DNA of 64,000 nucleotides from Sphingopyxis flava (GCF_900168005.1 NZ_FUYP01000002.1:186001-250000); one strand, 5' to 3'; shown: positions 1-8,180, numbered from the stretch's first letter. The notes: generated from the letters alone by a model not told the origin. Made by a program: numbers and translations.

Positions 1-1
1 C

Positions 2-595
2 GACACAATCGCTCTTCGGGTGCCGGGGCACCGCGCGATGCAGGCGCTGCTCGCCGCGACCGGCGCTCCGCTCGCGGCGCCAAGCGCCAATGCGAGCGGA
101 CGGGTGAGCCCGACGAAGGCCGGGCATGTGCTGGCGACCCTTGGGGGGCGGATCGCGCTGGTAATCGACGACGGCGCGACGACGGCCGGGGTCGAGTCGA
201 CCATCGCGCGAGTCGTGGACGGCACGGTCGAGGTGTTGCGGCCGGGTCCCGTGACTGCGGCGATGCTCGGCGCGGCGAGCGGGCTGCCCGTGACGGGGCG
301 CCAGGGCGCGGAAGTCGTGGCACCGGGAATGCTCGCGAGCCATTATGCGCCGGGCAAACCGGTGCGGCTGGGCGCGGTAGATTTCGCGCCGGATGAGTTC
401 GGGATCGGTTTTGGCGCGATCACGGGCGAATATCAGTTGAGCGCCGCGGGCGATTTGACCGAGGCGGCGGCGCATCTCTTCGATGCGCTTCATGCAGGCG
501 CTGCGAGCGCGAAACCGAAGATCGCGGTGGCGGCCATCCCGCAAGAAGGGCTCGGCGCCGCGATCAACGACCGGCTATCGCGCGCCGCGGTCTAA
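2..595 (+). CDS. sua5: Sua5/YciO/YrdC-type threonylcarbamoyl-AMP synthase, 3' part
   Basis: This enzyme makes threonylcarbamoyl-AMP from threonine, bicarbonate and ATP, the first step of the t6A37 modification of ANN-decoding tRNAs. It is cytosolic. The gene is cut by the window edge: the reading frame is open from base 2 and begins with a TIALRVPGH stretch, typical of the YrdC catalytic core, followed by a conserved APSAN-like segment (residues APLAAPSANASG). After a GVESTI motif the protein continues into the Sua5 C-terminal domain, with the linker signature PGMLASHYAP. About 197 residues are visible; the full protein is usually 310-330. The stop overlaps the 3' end of the convergent transporter gene by four bases. 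The family call is secure. Confidence 0.93.
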   Translation, partial: DTIALRVPGHRAMQALLAATGAPLAAPSANASGRVSPTKAGHVLATLGGRIALVIDDGATTAGVESTIARVVDGTVEVLRPGPVTAAMLGAASGLPVTGRQGAEVVAPGMLASHYAPGKPVRLGAVDFAPDEFGIGFGAITGEYQLSAAGDLTEAAAHLFDALHAGAASAKPKIAVAAIPQEGLGAAINDRLSRAAV

Positions 596-1494
596 GCCGC
601 CGCGGGTTCCACGGGGTCGCCGCGCGGCGCCTTGCGCGCAATGATCAGGCAGGCGCCGACGATGAGCAGGGCGCCGGCGAGGGTGGGTAGCGTCACGGGC
701 TCGGCGTAGAAGTACCAGCCGAATATCATGGCCCACAGGAAGCCCGTATATTCGGTCGTCGCGAGGATCTGAGCCTCGGCGCGCGCGTAGGCCCAGCTCA
801 AAAGGAGAAGCGACAGGATCGCAAGGAGCGCGGCGCCGACGATGGGCGCCGCATCGGCGGTGCCGGGCACCACCGCGAACCAGGGCGCGGCGAGCGCGAG
901 GAACAGGGCGACGAAGGCGTTTTGATAGAAGGCGATCTCCATCGGTTCCGCCATCTTCGCCTGCCGCCGCGCCAGAATAAGGTTGTAGGCATAGCATACC
1001 GCGGAAAGGAACACTGCGCCGACCGCCCACAGAGCTTCGGCGTCGCGTTCCCCGCCCCCGAATTTTCCTGCGACGATCACCAGCACGCCCGCGAAGCCGA
1101 GCAGCGAGGCCGCGATCGATCGGCGCCCGATCCGTTCTCCGAGAAAGATCGCGGCCATATAGAGCGCCAGCAGCGGCGCAATGAACGCAAGCGCGATCGC
1201 CTCTGCCATCGGCAGGCGCGCGAGCGCCCAGAAGAAGCCGAGAGCCATCAACGCGACGAACAGCGAGCGCAGCGCATGGATTCGCATCGTCTCGGCATCG
1301 GGCCAGGCCGGCCGCGCGGCGAAATAGGCGAGGCCGCTCAGCAGCGTCCCCGCGATCGTGCGCCAGAGCACCGCATTATAAGCCCCGATCCCGATCGACA
1401 GTCCCTTCATGAGCACGTCCATCGACGAAAAGGTCGCGATCCCGGCGCAGGCGACGAGAAAGGGGATCAGCGGCGAAGGCGAGTCAGGGCGCAT
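592..1494 (-). CDS. EamA/RhaT-type DMT superfamily exporter
   Basis: An inner-membrane drug/metabolite transporter of about 300 residues with roughly ten hydrophobic helices arranged as two EamA halves. The first half starts at LIPFLVACAGIATFSSMD and the second follows the AEPMEIAFYQNAF segment. A longer reading frame exists upstream to 1569, but its extra residues are arginine-rich and atypical. The ATG at 1494 (MRPDSPSP) puts the first helix at the usual place and is chosen here. The substrate cannot be read from sequence; family members export amino acids, nucleotides or riboflavin-like compounds. The gene stands alone and converges on sua5. Confidence 0.88.
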   Translation of the reverse strand: MRPDSPSPLIPFLVACAGIATFSSMDVLMKGLSIGIGAYNAVLWRTIAGTLLSGLAYFAARPAWPDAETMRIHALRSLFVALMALGFFWALARLPMAEAIALAFIAPLLALYMAAIFLGERIGRRSIAASLLGFAGVLVIVAGKFGGGERDAEALWAVGAVFLSAVCYAYNLILARRQAKMAEPMEIAFYQNAFVALFLALAAPWFAVVPGTADAAPIVGAALLAILSLLLLSWAYARAEAQILATTEYTGFLWAMIFGWYFYAEPVTLPTLAGALLIVGACLIIARKAPRGDPVEPAAA

Positions 1495-1656
1495 GGAAAG
1501 GGGCTCTAATCTACCTTCTCTTTCGAAGGGAGATGGGAAGACGCTCGCGCGTGGGCGGGCGCGCGGCATTCACCGCGAATCTGCTCGGAGCTTAAGTTGG
1601 GCCCGATGCGATGCGCGCGTTAGGAGACCGAGGCGAGCGAGCCGAGCTGACGGCGT

Positions 1657-1680
1657 TCCCCGACGGGCCTCCGTCGGGGA
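1657..1680. terminator. perfect GC-rich hairpin between SDR and DMT genes
   Basis: A perfect 10-bp inverted repeat (TCCCCGACGG / CCGTCGGGGA) surrounds a four-base loop. It lies about 70 bases past the stop of the minus-strand SDR gene and 160 bases before the DMT start. There is no T-run on either side, so it is either a Rho-independent-like stem without a U-tract or an mRNA 3' stabiliser. The rest of the 257-base gap (1495-1751) shows no convincing gene. Confidence 0.45.
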
Positions 1681-1751
1681 TTCGGGCGGACCATGGCATG
1701 GCTTGCACCAGTCGATCTTCCCCAGGGGTTTAAGGAGGGGAGGAAAGGGCC

Positions 1752-2531
1752 TCACCGGAAGGTAGCCAGTCCTGCCCCGTCTATGTTGAGCTTTTGGCCC
1801 GAACAATAGGGATTGGCATCGCTCACGAGCCACAGCACCGCCGCCGCGACGTCATCGGGGGTGGCGACGCGACCGAAGGGAAATTTGCCGTCGAGCTCAT
1901 GGATGTCGTCATTGCCGGTGATGGCGCGTGCCAGGCGCTCGCCCATGTCGCTGACGGTCAGCGAGGGCGCGACGATATTGACGCGGACGCCATTCTTCAT
2001 CTCTTCCTTGGCGAGGGTCAGCGCGAGCGCCTCGCCTGCCGCCTTTCCCATATTATAGGGCGCGCCATTGGCACTATGGCTGAGCGTCGCGACGCTGGAG
2101 ATGACGATAATGTCGCTGCGCTTGTGCGTACGAAGCTGCGGCAGCGCGAGGCGGCTGACGCGATGCGGGCCAAGAGCGTGGGTCGCAACGACGCGTTCAA
2201 GTTCGGCAGGGTCGGTTTCGGCGACGCTCCTCCCGCGACTGGCGATACCGGCATTGTTGATGAGGATCGACATAGGCCCGAAATCGGTCTCGATCGCAGC
2301 GACCATCGCTGCGCAGGCATCTTCATCGGTTACCGAAGCCTGATAGGCCTTCGCCTTGCGACCGAGCGCCGTGATCGCGGCGACCGTTTCGGCCGCGGCA
2401 TCGGCATCGCGGGTAAAGTTCACCGCGATATCGGCGCCCGCCTTGGCCAGCGCCAGCGCGATGCCCCGCCCAATGCCGCGCGAAGCGCCGGTGACGAGCG
2501 CGGTTCGCCCCGCAAGATTGATGTGCGTCAT
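1752..2531 (-). CDS. SDR family NAD(P)-dependent oxidoreductase (FabG-like)
   Basis: A classical short-chain dehydrogenase/reductase of 259 residues. It shows the cofactor motif TGASRGIG near residues 14-21, the structural NNAG motif near residue 92, and the catalytic Ser (ISSVA) with the YxxxK pair (YNMGK). The C-terminal segment ending in a YCSGQKLNIDGA stretch is typical of FabG-like 3-oxoacyl reductases. The frame continues far upstream, but that part overlaps the divergent carboxylase gene. The ATG at 2531 begins MTHINLAGRTALVTG, exactly where SDR proteins start. It is divergent from an acyl-CoA carboxylase subunit, so a role in acyl-CoA or branched-chain metabolism is plausible, but the substrate is unknown. 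Confidence 0.9.
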   Translation of the reverse strand: MTHINLAGRTALVTGASRGIGRGIALALAKAGADIAVNFTRDADAAAETVAAITALGRKAKAYQASVTDEDACAAMVAAIETDFGPMSILINNAGIASRGRSVAETDPAELERVVATHALGPHRVSRLALPQLRTHKRSDIIVISSVATLSHSANGAPYNMGKAAGEALALTLAKEEMKNGVRVNIVAPSLTVSDMGERLARAITGNDDIHELDGKFPFGRVATPDDVAAAVLWLVSDANPYCSGQKLNIDGAGLATFR

Positions 2532-2566
2532 CTGTTTCTCCCTAATCAAGCGCTGCGAATATGGCA

Positions 2567-2580
2567 TGACGTTTCCGTCA
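2567..2580. promoter_or_regulatory. inverted repeat TGACG-N4-CGTCA in a divergent promoter
   Basis: The 70-base gap between the SDR and carboxylase genes contains a perfect 5+5 inverted repeat around TTTC, about 22 bases before the carboxylase ATG. Its position in a shared divergent promoter suggests an operator for a dimeric repressor. The regulator family cannot be named with confidence and no regulator gene is adjacent. Confidence 0.3.
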
Positions 2581-2601
2581 ACGTAAGCTAGCTTTCGCGG
2601 C

Positions 2602-4122
2602 ATGAGCTGGAAAAAGGAAGTCGACGAGCTCGCGCTCCGCCGGACGATGGCGGAGAAGATGGGCGGAGAGGAAAAGGTCGCGCGCCAGCATGGACGCGGC
2701 AAGATGGACGCGCGGGCAAGGATCGCGGCGATCGTCGATCCCGGCAGCTTTCGCGAGATCGGCAAGATCGCCGGTCGCGGCAAATATGGCCCCGATGGCG
2801 AGCTAGAAGAGCTGGCCGCCAGCAATTTTATCTTCGGCCGCGCCAATATCGACGGTCGCCCGGTGGTCGCCTCTGCCGACGATTTCACAGTTCGCGGCGG
2901 CGCGGCCGATGCGGCGCTGCATCGCAAATTCATCCAGTGCGAAGCGTTCGCGCACGAGTATCGCCTGCCGCTGATCCGCATGATCGACGGCACGGGCGGC
3001 GGCGGATCGGTGAAGACGCTCGAGGATATGGGCTATACTTATATCCCGCATGTTCCCGGCTGGGACCAGATCATCGCCAATCTCGATGCGGTGCCGGTGG
3101 TCGCGCTCGCGCTTGGGCCGACCGCAGGGCTCGGCGCGGCCCGCGTCGTTGCGAGCCATTACAGCATCATGGTGCGCGGACTTTCTCAGCTGTTCGCGGC
3201 GGGCCCCGCGGTCGCAGCGGCGATCGGAGATACGCTGGATCGCGAGGAACTGGGCGGGAGCGACGTGCATACGCGCAATGGCGTCGTCGATGATGAGGTG
3301 GCGAGCGAAGCTGATGCCTTTGCGGCAGCGCGGCGCTTCCTCTCCTATCTGCCGTCGTCGGTCCACGAGCGCGCAGCGCGCGCCGCGTGCAGCGATCCGG
3401 TCGACCGGCGCGAAGAGGCCTTGCTGTCGATCGTGCCGCGCGAGGCAAAGCAGGTCTATTCGATGCGGCGCATCTGCAACGCCGTCCTTGATCAGGGCAG
3501 CTTCTTCGAGATGGGGGCGCGTTGGGGGCGAGCGGCGATCACTGCATTCGCGCGACTGGACGGCTGGCCGGTCGCTGTGCTGGCCAGCGATCCCTCCTAT
3601 CTTGGCGGGTCGTGGGATGCAAAGACGAGCGAGAAGGCCGAACGCTTTGTGAAGCTCGCCGACCAGTTCCGTCTGCCGATTGTCCATCTGGTCGACAATC
3701 CCGGCTTCATGATCGGCGGCGAAGCCGAGCGGACAGGCACGATCCGTTACGGTGTGCAGGCGATGAACGCCATTTACCGCGCGACGGTGCCGCTTGCGTC
3801 GGTCGTGGTACGCAGAGCCTATGGCATCGCGGGGAGCGCGATGTCGAATGCCGAGCGCTTCCAGTACCGTTTCGCCTGGCCTTCAGGCGACTGGGGCAGC
3901 CTGCCCATCGAGGGCGGGGTCGAGGTCGCGTACAAGAGCGAGCTCGAGGCAGCCCAGGACCCGGCTGCGCATCTGGCAGCAATCCGCGAGCGCCTCAACC
4001 GGGTCCGCTCGCCTTTCCGCACTGCCGAAAGATTCGGGGTTGAGGACATCATCGACCCGCGCGACACACGGCCGCTCTTGTGCGAGTTCGCCGAGTTGGC
4101 GTGGCGGGTGCTTAAGGAATGA
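2602..4122 (+). CDS. acyl-CoA carboxylase carboxyltransferase (beta) subunit
   Basis: This protein transfers CO2 from carboxybiotin to an acyl-CoA, as in propionyl-, methylcrotonyl- or geranyl-CoA carboxylases. It has 506 residues, the usual length for a PccB/MccB-like subunit, with two crotonase-fold halves. The N-terminal half carries the GTGGGGSVKTLEDMG acyl-CoA-binding loop and the C-terminal half carries the VDNPGFMIGGEAE oxyanion-loop region. The biotin carboxylase/BCCP alpha subunit is not next to it, so the holoenzyme partner must be encoded elsewhere. The specific acyl-CoA substrate is not resolved. The start ATG at 2602 follows the short divergent promoter shared with the SDR gene. 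Confidence 0.9.
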   Translation: MSWKKEVDELALRRTMAEKMGGEEKVARQHGRGKMDARARIAAIVDPGSFREIGKIAGRGKYGPDGELEELAASNFIFGRANIDGRPVVASADDFTVRGGAADAALHRKFIQCEAFAHEYRLPLIRMIDGTGGGGSVKTLEDMGYTYIPHVPGWDQIIANLDAVPVVALALGPTAGLGAARVVASHYSIMVRGLSQLFAAGPAVAAAIGDTLDREELGGSDVHTRNGVVDDEVASEADAFAAARRFLSYLPSSVHERAARAACSDPVDRREEALLSIVPREAKQVYSMRRICNAVLDQGSFFEMGARWGRAAITAFARLDGWPVAVLASDPSYLGGSWDAKTSEKAERFVKLADQFRLPIVHLVDNPGFMIGGEAERTGTIRYGVQAMNAIYRATVPLASVVVRRAYGIAGSAMSNAERFQYRFAWPSGDWGSLPIEGGVEVAYKSELEAAQDPAAHLAAIRERLNRVRSPFRTAERFGVEDIIDPRDTRPLLCEFAELAWRVLKE

Positions 4123-4129
4123 CGGTCCC

Positions 4130-4990
4130 TCAACCCGCAACATTCTCCCTATAGCGCCTGCTCCCGCGCAGCGTCTCGCCGCTTTCAAGTTCCACGTCGA
4201 AATCGCCGCTCTTGTGCGTGACGACGCGGCGCACCGAGGTCCGGTTGACGAGGCGGCTCCGATGGATGCGGGCGAAGGCGGGGCCGAGTTCGGCCTCGAG
4301 AGCGCTCAGCGTTGCGCGGTGGAGGAGGCGCTCGCCGCGCCAAGCAATCTCCACATAATTGCCCGCGGCCGTGACGTGCTCGATCTCGTCGAGCGGCAGA
4401 TGGTGAGTGACGGATCCGTCGCCGACAGCGAGCGTTCGCCGTTCGGTCCTCGCTACGGGCGGCGCCGAATAACGCGCAACCAGCCACTGGACGAGGAAGA
4501 GGATGAAGACGAGCTCGACATAGGCCGAGAGATCTTTGCGAAGCTCGTAGACGAGCGGCGACCCCTGGGGCGCCGTAAAGTGATAGTCCATCCCCATCGC
4601 CCACCACAGGACGGCGCGAAAGGCGACCATCAATGCGACGTGGCCGAGCGAGACAGGAATCGCGAGCAGGGCATGGATCGCCACCGCGGCGAGCAGGGAC
4701 ATACGCGGCGGGCGGATATATTGGACGGTAAACCAGCAGGGGATCAGCATGATCGCCCACGCGACAAGGCTGCTGCCCTCGAGCATCCAGGCGATGGTCT
4801 GCGAGGTAGCAAGGCCCGCGCCTTCGCGGTCAGCAATATAGGAATAGACATTGGCGGCGATGCGAACGAGCCCGAAGAGAAACATCGCCCCGAGCAGCAT
4901 CGCCGTGAGCGCGCGAGCGCTGAGCCCGCCAGCGGAACCGCTCGTCCCTGCCCCGCCGCCGTTTGTCCCTCGTGCCTCCTCGTCCGTCAC
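4130..4990 (-). CDS. LytTR DNA-binding regulator with membrane-spanning N-terminus
   Basis: A 286-residue membrane-anchored transcription regulator. Residues ~25-165 contain about four hydrophobic helices (for example around LTAMLLGAMFLFGLVRI and LSAYVELVFILFLVQWL). Residues ~185-283 form a LytTR domain, with the LDEIEHVTAAGNYVEI entry, the RIHRSRLVNR motif and the terminal GSRRYREN stretch. There is no receiver domain, so the membrane part is presumably the sensor or an anchor, and no kinase is adjacent. It is divergent from an acyltransferase-3 gene 93 bases away. LytTR regulators usually act on nearby membrane-protein genes, so that gene is the obvious candidate target (inference). Confidence 0.88.
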   Translation of the reverse strand: MTDEEARGTNGGGAGTSGSAGGLSARALTAMLLGAMFLFGLVRIAANVYSYIADREGAGLATSQTIAWMLEGSSLVAWAIMLIPCWFTVQYIRPPRMSLLAAVAIHALLAIPVSLGHVALMVAFRAVLWWAMGMDYHFTAPQGSPLVYELRKDLSAYVELVFILFLVQWLVARYSAPPVARTERRTLAVGDGSVTHHLPLDEIEHVTAAGNYVEIAWRGERLLHRATLSALEAELGPAFARIHRSRLVNRTSVRRVVTHKSGDFDVELESGETLRGSRRYRENVAG

Positions 4991-5083
4991 ACCGGCTCCG
5001 CTTCTCGTCCCGCCGGGATCGCCCCCCGGCCGCCCCTGGGATTAGCGGCTGCGGTACGAACCGGCAAAGGAGATTCGCGGGCG

Positions 5084-6280
5084 ATGGAAACGAAGCGACA
5101 CTATGGAATGGACTGGCTCAGGATCGGCGCATTCGGATTGCTGATCTTCTATCACATCGGCATGTATTTCGTGCCGTGGGGCTGGCACGTCAAAACGCCG
5201 CATCCTTTGGAATGGGTGCAAATCCCGATGATGGCGACCAACAGCTGGCGGCTGCCTTTGCTGTTCCTCGTCTCGGGCTATGCGAGCGCGGCGCTGTCTG
5301 CAAAGCTTGGCGCGCCGGGCCCCTTCATCCGCTCGCGAAGCGCACGGCTGCTGTTTCCGCTCGCCTTCGGTGTGCTTGTTGTGATCCCGGTACAACCCTG
5401 GGTCGAGCTCGTGACCCAGCATGGCTATGCTGGCGGCTTCCTGCATTTCTTCAGGCACGACTATTTCCGCTTCGGCACGCTTGCGGGCATTGTCCTACCG
5501 ACGTGGCAACATCTTTGGTTCATTGTCTATCTCTTCGCTTACACCCTGCTTGCGGTCGTGCTCCTCCTCCTCATGTCCGAAGCGGCACGGGCGCGGATCG
5601 CTGATGGAGCAGCACGGCTGCTTGAAGGCTGGGGGATCTTGATCGTGCCGCTCGCGGTGTGGATGGCAATTCTCTTTGCCTTTCCAGCTTACCCCGAGAC
5701 GCATGCGCTGGTCGACGATGGACCCAATCATCTCCACTATCTGGTACCCTTTTTCACCGGCTGGCTCTTGCGGGTGCGGCCGGTCCTGTTCCTCGCTGTG
5801 GCGCGCTGCTGGCGGACCGCGGCGGTCGTGGCGATCGCGTCCTATGCCTATGTGTCCTGGGCGATCTGGGCAGCGCCTGGCGAGGGGCCGCCGCCTGCCG
5901 GCGTTGTCACCTGGTTCATGGCCATTCGGCTTGTGCAGGGCTGGGCAGCGATCATTGCGCTGGTCGGGATCGCCGATCGCTTCTGGAATCATGATCATGC
6001 GAGCCGCCCCATGCTCGCGGAGGCGGTGTTCCCCTTCTACATCATCCACCAGACGGCGATTGTTCTTGTGGGATATTGGCTGCTGCTGGCCGGAATGGGG
6101 CCGCTTTTCAGCTTTGCGATCCTTGTCGCAGCAACGATCGCCGCTTGCTGGGTCTTTTACCTTGGCGGCCGGCGCGTGAACTGGCTGCGCCCCCTCATCG
6201 GACTGCAGCGCGTGACAGGTGCGCAGCTTTCTGTCAGCCTCAGCGGCATCGGTCGAGGAGAGGCAAATTGGCGATCGTGA
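5084..6280 (+). CDS. acyltransferase family 3 membrane protein (OpgC/MdoC-like)
   Basis: A 398-residue integral membrane protein of the acyltransferase-3 family, which O-acylates surface polysaccharides, glucans or related acceptors using cytoplasmic acyl donors. The N-terminal signature YGMDWLRIGAFGLLIFYHIG contains the conserved Arg and His of the family. About ten hydrophobic helices follow. The reading frame is open far upstream, but the ATG at 5084 is preceded by AAAGGAG and starts immediately before the diagnostic motif. It overlaps the next small gene by 13 bases. The acceptor molecule is unknown. Confidence 0.87.
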   Translation: METKRHYGMDWLRIGAFGLLIFYHIGMYFVPWGWHVKTPHPLEWVQIPMMATNSWRLPLLFLVSGYASAALSAKLGAPGPFIRSRSARLLFPLAFGVLVVIPVQPWVELVTQHGYAGGFLHFFRHDYFRFGTLAGIVLPTWQHLWFIVYLFAYTLLAVVLLLLMSEAARARIADGAARLLEGWGILIVPLAVWMAILFAFPAYPETHALVDDGPNHLHYLVPFFTGWLLRVRPVLFLAVARCWRTAAVVAIASYAYVSWAIWAAPGEGPPPAGVVTWFMAIRLVQGWAAIIALVGIADRFWNHDHASRPMLAEAVFPFYIIHQTAIVLVGYWLLLAGMGPLFSFAILVAATIAACWVFYLGGRRVNWLRPLIGLQRVTGAQLSVSLSGIGRGEANWRS

Positions 6281-6465
6281 AGGGACTGGCGGCGATCATC
6301 GGCGTCGCTGCTATATTGATGGGCGGGCTGTGGGCGCTTCAGGGGCTCGATATCGTGCGCTGGCCCGCAAGCAGCTTCATGCTCGGCGATCCGGAATGGA
6401 CCCGCAACGGGGCGGTGCTGGCCGGGGCCGGTGTCTTGCTGCTCTGGTTCGCGGGCAGGCGATAA
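6268..6465 (+). CDS. small two-helix membrane protein, hypothetical
   Basis: A 65-residue protein starting at TTG 6268, preceded by a strong GAGGAGAGG ribosome-binding site at 6255-6263. It has two hydrophobic helices (residues ~4-23 and ~46-60) separated by a short polar loop containing GDPEWTRNG. It overlaps the end of the acyltransferase gene by 13 bases and is probably co-translated with it. Proteins of this shape are common in sphingomonads, but no function is known to me. Confidence 0.7.
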   Translation: MAIVKGLAAIIGVAAILMGGLWALQGLDIVRWPASSFMLGDPEWTRNGAVLAGAGVLLLWFAGRR

Positions 6466-6475
6466 TTCCGATTCG

Positions 6476-6511
6476 ACTACAATTGTAGTTGATCTGTGTT
6501 GGGCATATGAT
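6476..6511 (+). promoter_or_regulatory. BlaI/MecI-type operator overlapping a sigma70-like promoter
   Basis: A perfect 14-bp palindrome, ACTACAA/TTGTAGT, lies at 6476-6489 and contains TACA-N2-TGTA, the core recognised by BlaI/MecI/CopY-family repressors. Its right half (TTGTAG, 6483-6488) can serve as a -35 element, with TATGAT at 6506-6511 after a 17-base spacer as the -10. The arrangement predicts steric repression of the S41 peptidase gene that starts at 6548. No blaI or blaR gene is in this window. Confidence 0.55.
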
Positions 6512-6547
6512 ACACCTCCTTCAGCCGGGGCTGGATTGGAGATGGGT

Positions 6548-7657
6548 ATGAATCGTTCTTCGCACATATGGCCCGCACTGCTGTTCGCCGCTGGGGTGAC
6601 AGGGTTGCCCCTTGCGGCGCTGTCTCCGGCAGTGGCGGCCGATGAGGGGAGCGCCGATGCCGTAGCCGCAAAATATGCGCAGCTTCTCGAGCGGGACTAT
6701 GTCTATCCCGACATCGGCAAGCATTACGCCGACGCGATCCGGGCAGCTATCGCAGCGGGTCGGTATCGCGGGCTGAGCGGCGAGGCGCTGGCAGCCGCGA
6801 TTGACAGCGACTTGGACGCCGTTGCCCTCGATGGTCATTTACGCCTCCGCATTCCTCAGCAGGCGTCCGCTCCCCCCGTGACCGCTCCTGGCGGTATGGC
6901 GCCCGTGCGGCGCCCGCCCAAGGTGGCGATGGAACAGGCCGGCTGGATCGCGCCGGGTATTGCCTTTGTCCGTTTCAACGTCTTTCCGGACGATGCGGCC
7001 GTGACCGCCGCCGCGGCGAAGTTCATGACGGACCATGCCGATGCGAGGGCGATCATCTTTGACATCCGCACGCACAACGGCGGAGGGCTCGACCAGATGG
7101 ACGTCATCTTTCCCTGGCTATTCGACAAGGAAACGCGTCTGGTGACGATGGCGACGCGCGCCTCGGTCGATGCCGCGGGGGGCTCGCCGATCGACGGCAT
7201 CGCCTCGATGCGCCCGGCACAGGGCGTCCCCGGCATGGTGGCGCGCGAACATTGGGCAACGCCCAATGCCGATCCGCGGCTGCGCGATGCGAAAATCTAT
7301 GTTCTCACCTCGGGCGCGAGCGCTTCGGCGGCCGAGCATTTTGCGCTCGCCATGAAGCATACCGGCCGCGGTGTAATCGTCGGAGCGCCGACGGCCGGGG
7401 CCAATCATTTCGGCCGCGGCGAGGATCTGGGCGGCGGCTATGGGGCCTTCATCCCGGTCGGCCGGACCTATGATCCGGTGACGGGAAAGGATTGGGAAGG
7501 CGTGGGCGTTTTGCCTGATATCGCGGTGCCGGCGGCCGAGGCGCTGGAGCGCGCGCTCACCGAACTTGGAGTCGGGTCGGCCGAGGCGAAGCGGCTCTCC
7601 GAGGCACATATGCCAAGCTGGCCGATGGAAAGGCGCAAGCCGCGCGGAGCGCGCTAA
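6548..7657 (+). CDS. secreted S41 family peptidase (tail-specific protease-like)
   Basis: A 369-residue exported serine peptidase. A signal peptide covers residues ~1-31 (hydrophobic core PALLFAAGVTGLPLAAL, AAD cleavage region). A helical N-terminal domain follows (YVYPDIG at ~53), as in IRBP/Tsp-like S41 enzymes. The peptidase core holds the IIFDIRTHNGGG strand and the nucleophile motif TSGASASAAE. Start choice: ATG 6548 has GGAG (6538-6541) at ideal spacing, while ATG 6542 overlaps it. The gene has its own promoter with a BlaI-like operator. A role in cell-envelope protein turnover or stress is likely; the target is unknown. Confidence 0.85.
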   Translation: MNRSSHIWPALLFAAGVTGLPLAALSPAVAADEGSADAVAAKYAQLLERDYVYPDIGKHYADAIRAAIAAGRYRGLSGEALAAAIDSDLDAVALDGHLRLRIPQQASAPPVTAPGGMAPVRRPPKVAMEQAGWIAPGIAFVRFNVFPDDAAVTAAAAKFMTDHADARAIIFDIRTHNGGGLDQMDVIFPWLFDKETRLVTMATRASVDAAGGSPIDGIASMRPAQGVPGMVAREHWATPNADPRLRDAKIYVLTSGASASAAEHFALAMKHTGRGVIVGAPTAGANHFGRGEDLGGGYGAFIPVGRTYDPVTGKDWEGVGVLPDIAVPAAEALERALTELGVGSAEAKRLSEAHMPSWPMERRKPRGAR

Positions 7658-7670
7658 ATTGCTCGTGCGT

Positions 7671-7692
7671 CACGCCGGATCAGTCCGGCGTG
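7671..7692. terminator. bidirectional hairpin between convergent genes
   Basis: CACGCCGGA and TCCGGCGTG form a perfect 9-bp stem with a TCAG loop, 14 bases after the S41 stop. The stem overlaps the last codons of the convergent GNAT gene. There is no U-run, but the position between two convergent stops suits a shared terminator. Confidence 0.55.
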
Positions 7693-8180
7693 GCGGGGCT
7701 TCGCGATCGGGCGAGCTTTGCCAGCGCTTCGCCATCGACGCGCATCACCGTCCATTCGTCCATCATCCGAGCGCCGAGGCTCTTGTAGAAACCGATCGAC
7801 GGTGCGTTCCAGTCGAGCACCCACCATTCGAGGCGCGCGCAATCGCGCTCCACGCAGAGCTTCGCGAGATGGGCGAGCAGCGCCTTGCCCAGTCCCGATC
7901 CGCGCGCGTCGGGGCGCACGAACAGATCCTCAAGGTAAATCCCGGGCTTCCCCTCGAAGGTCGAGAAATTGTGAAAGAAGAGCGCGAAGCCCTGCGGCGC
8001 CCCGTTGATCTCGCCGATCACCACCTCGGCGTAGGGGCGCGGCCCGAAGAGCTTCTCGCCGAGCTTTGCCTCGTCGAAGCGGACCTCGTGCGCCAGCTTC
8101 TCATAGTCGGCAAGGTCGCGGATGAACTGCGCGATCAGCGGCAGGTCGGCGGGCGTGGCGGAGCGGATCGAGAGCGTCAT
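7680..8180 (-). CDS. GNAT family N-acetyltransferase (SAT1/thialysine-like)
   Basis: A 166-residue acetyltransferase. The N-terminal IRSATPADLPLIAQFIRDLA helix, the LEDLFVRPDARGSGLGKALL acetyl-CoA pyrophosphate loop (R/Q-x-x-G-x-G/A form) and the WNAPSIGFYKSLGA segment match the GNAT fold. The pattern LEDLFV followed by WWVLDWN is typical of the diamine/thialysine N-acetyltransferase branch. The natural amine substrate is not determined by sequence. It is monocistronic and convergent with the S41 peptidase. Confidence 0.85.
   Translation of the reverse strand: MTLSIRSATPADLPLIAQFIRDLADYEKLAHEVRFDEAKLGEKLFGPRPYAEVVIGEINGAPQGFALFFHNFSTFEGKPGIYLEDLFVRPDARGSGLGKALLAHLAKLCVERDCARLEWWVLDWNAPSIGFYKSLGARMMDEWTVMRVDGEALAKLARSRSPATPD

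Noticed and set aside
1570..1833. Minus-strand reading frame of 87 residues between the DMT and SDR genes
   Set aside because: It overlaps the SDR C-terminus in another frame, has Arg/Pro-rich low-information sequence and no ribosome-binding site.
2532..2993. N-terminal extension of the SDR protein
   Set aside because: It overlaps the divergent carboxylase gene and lies before the natural Rossmann start.
3794..5083. N-terminal extension of the acyltransferase into the carboxylase/LytTR region
   Set aside because: The extension overlaps two other real genes in other frames; ATG 5084 has a clear ribosome-binding site and starts next to the family motif.
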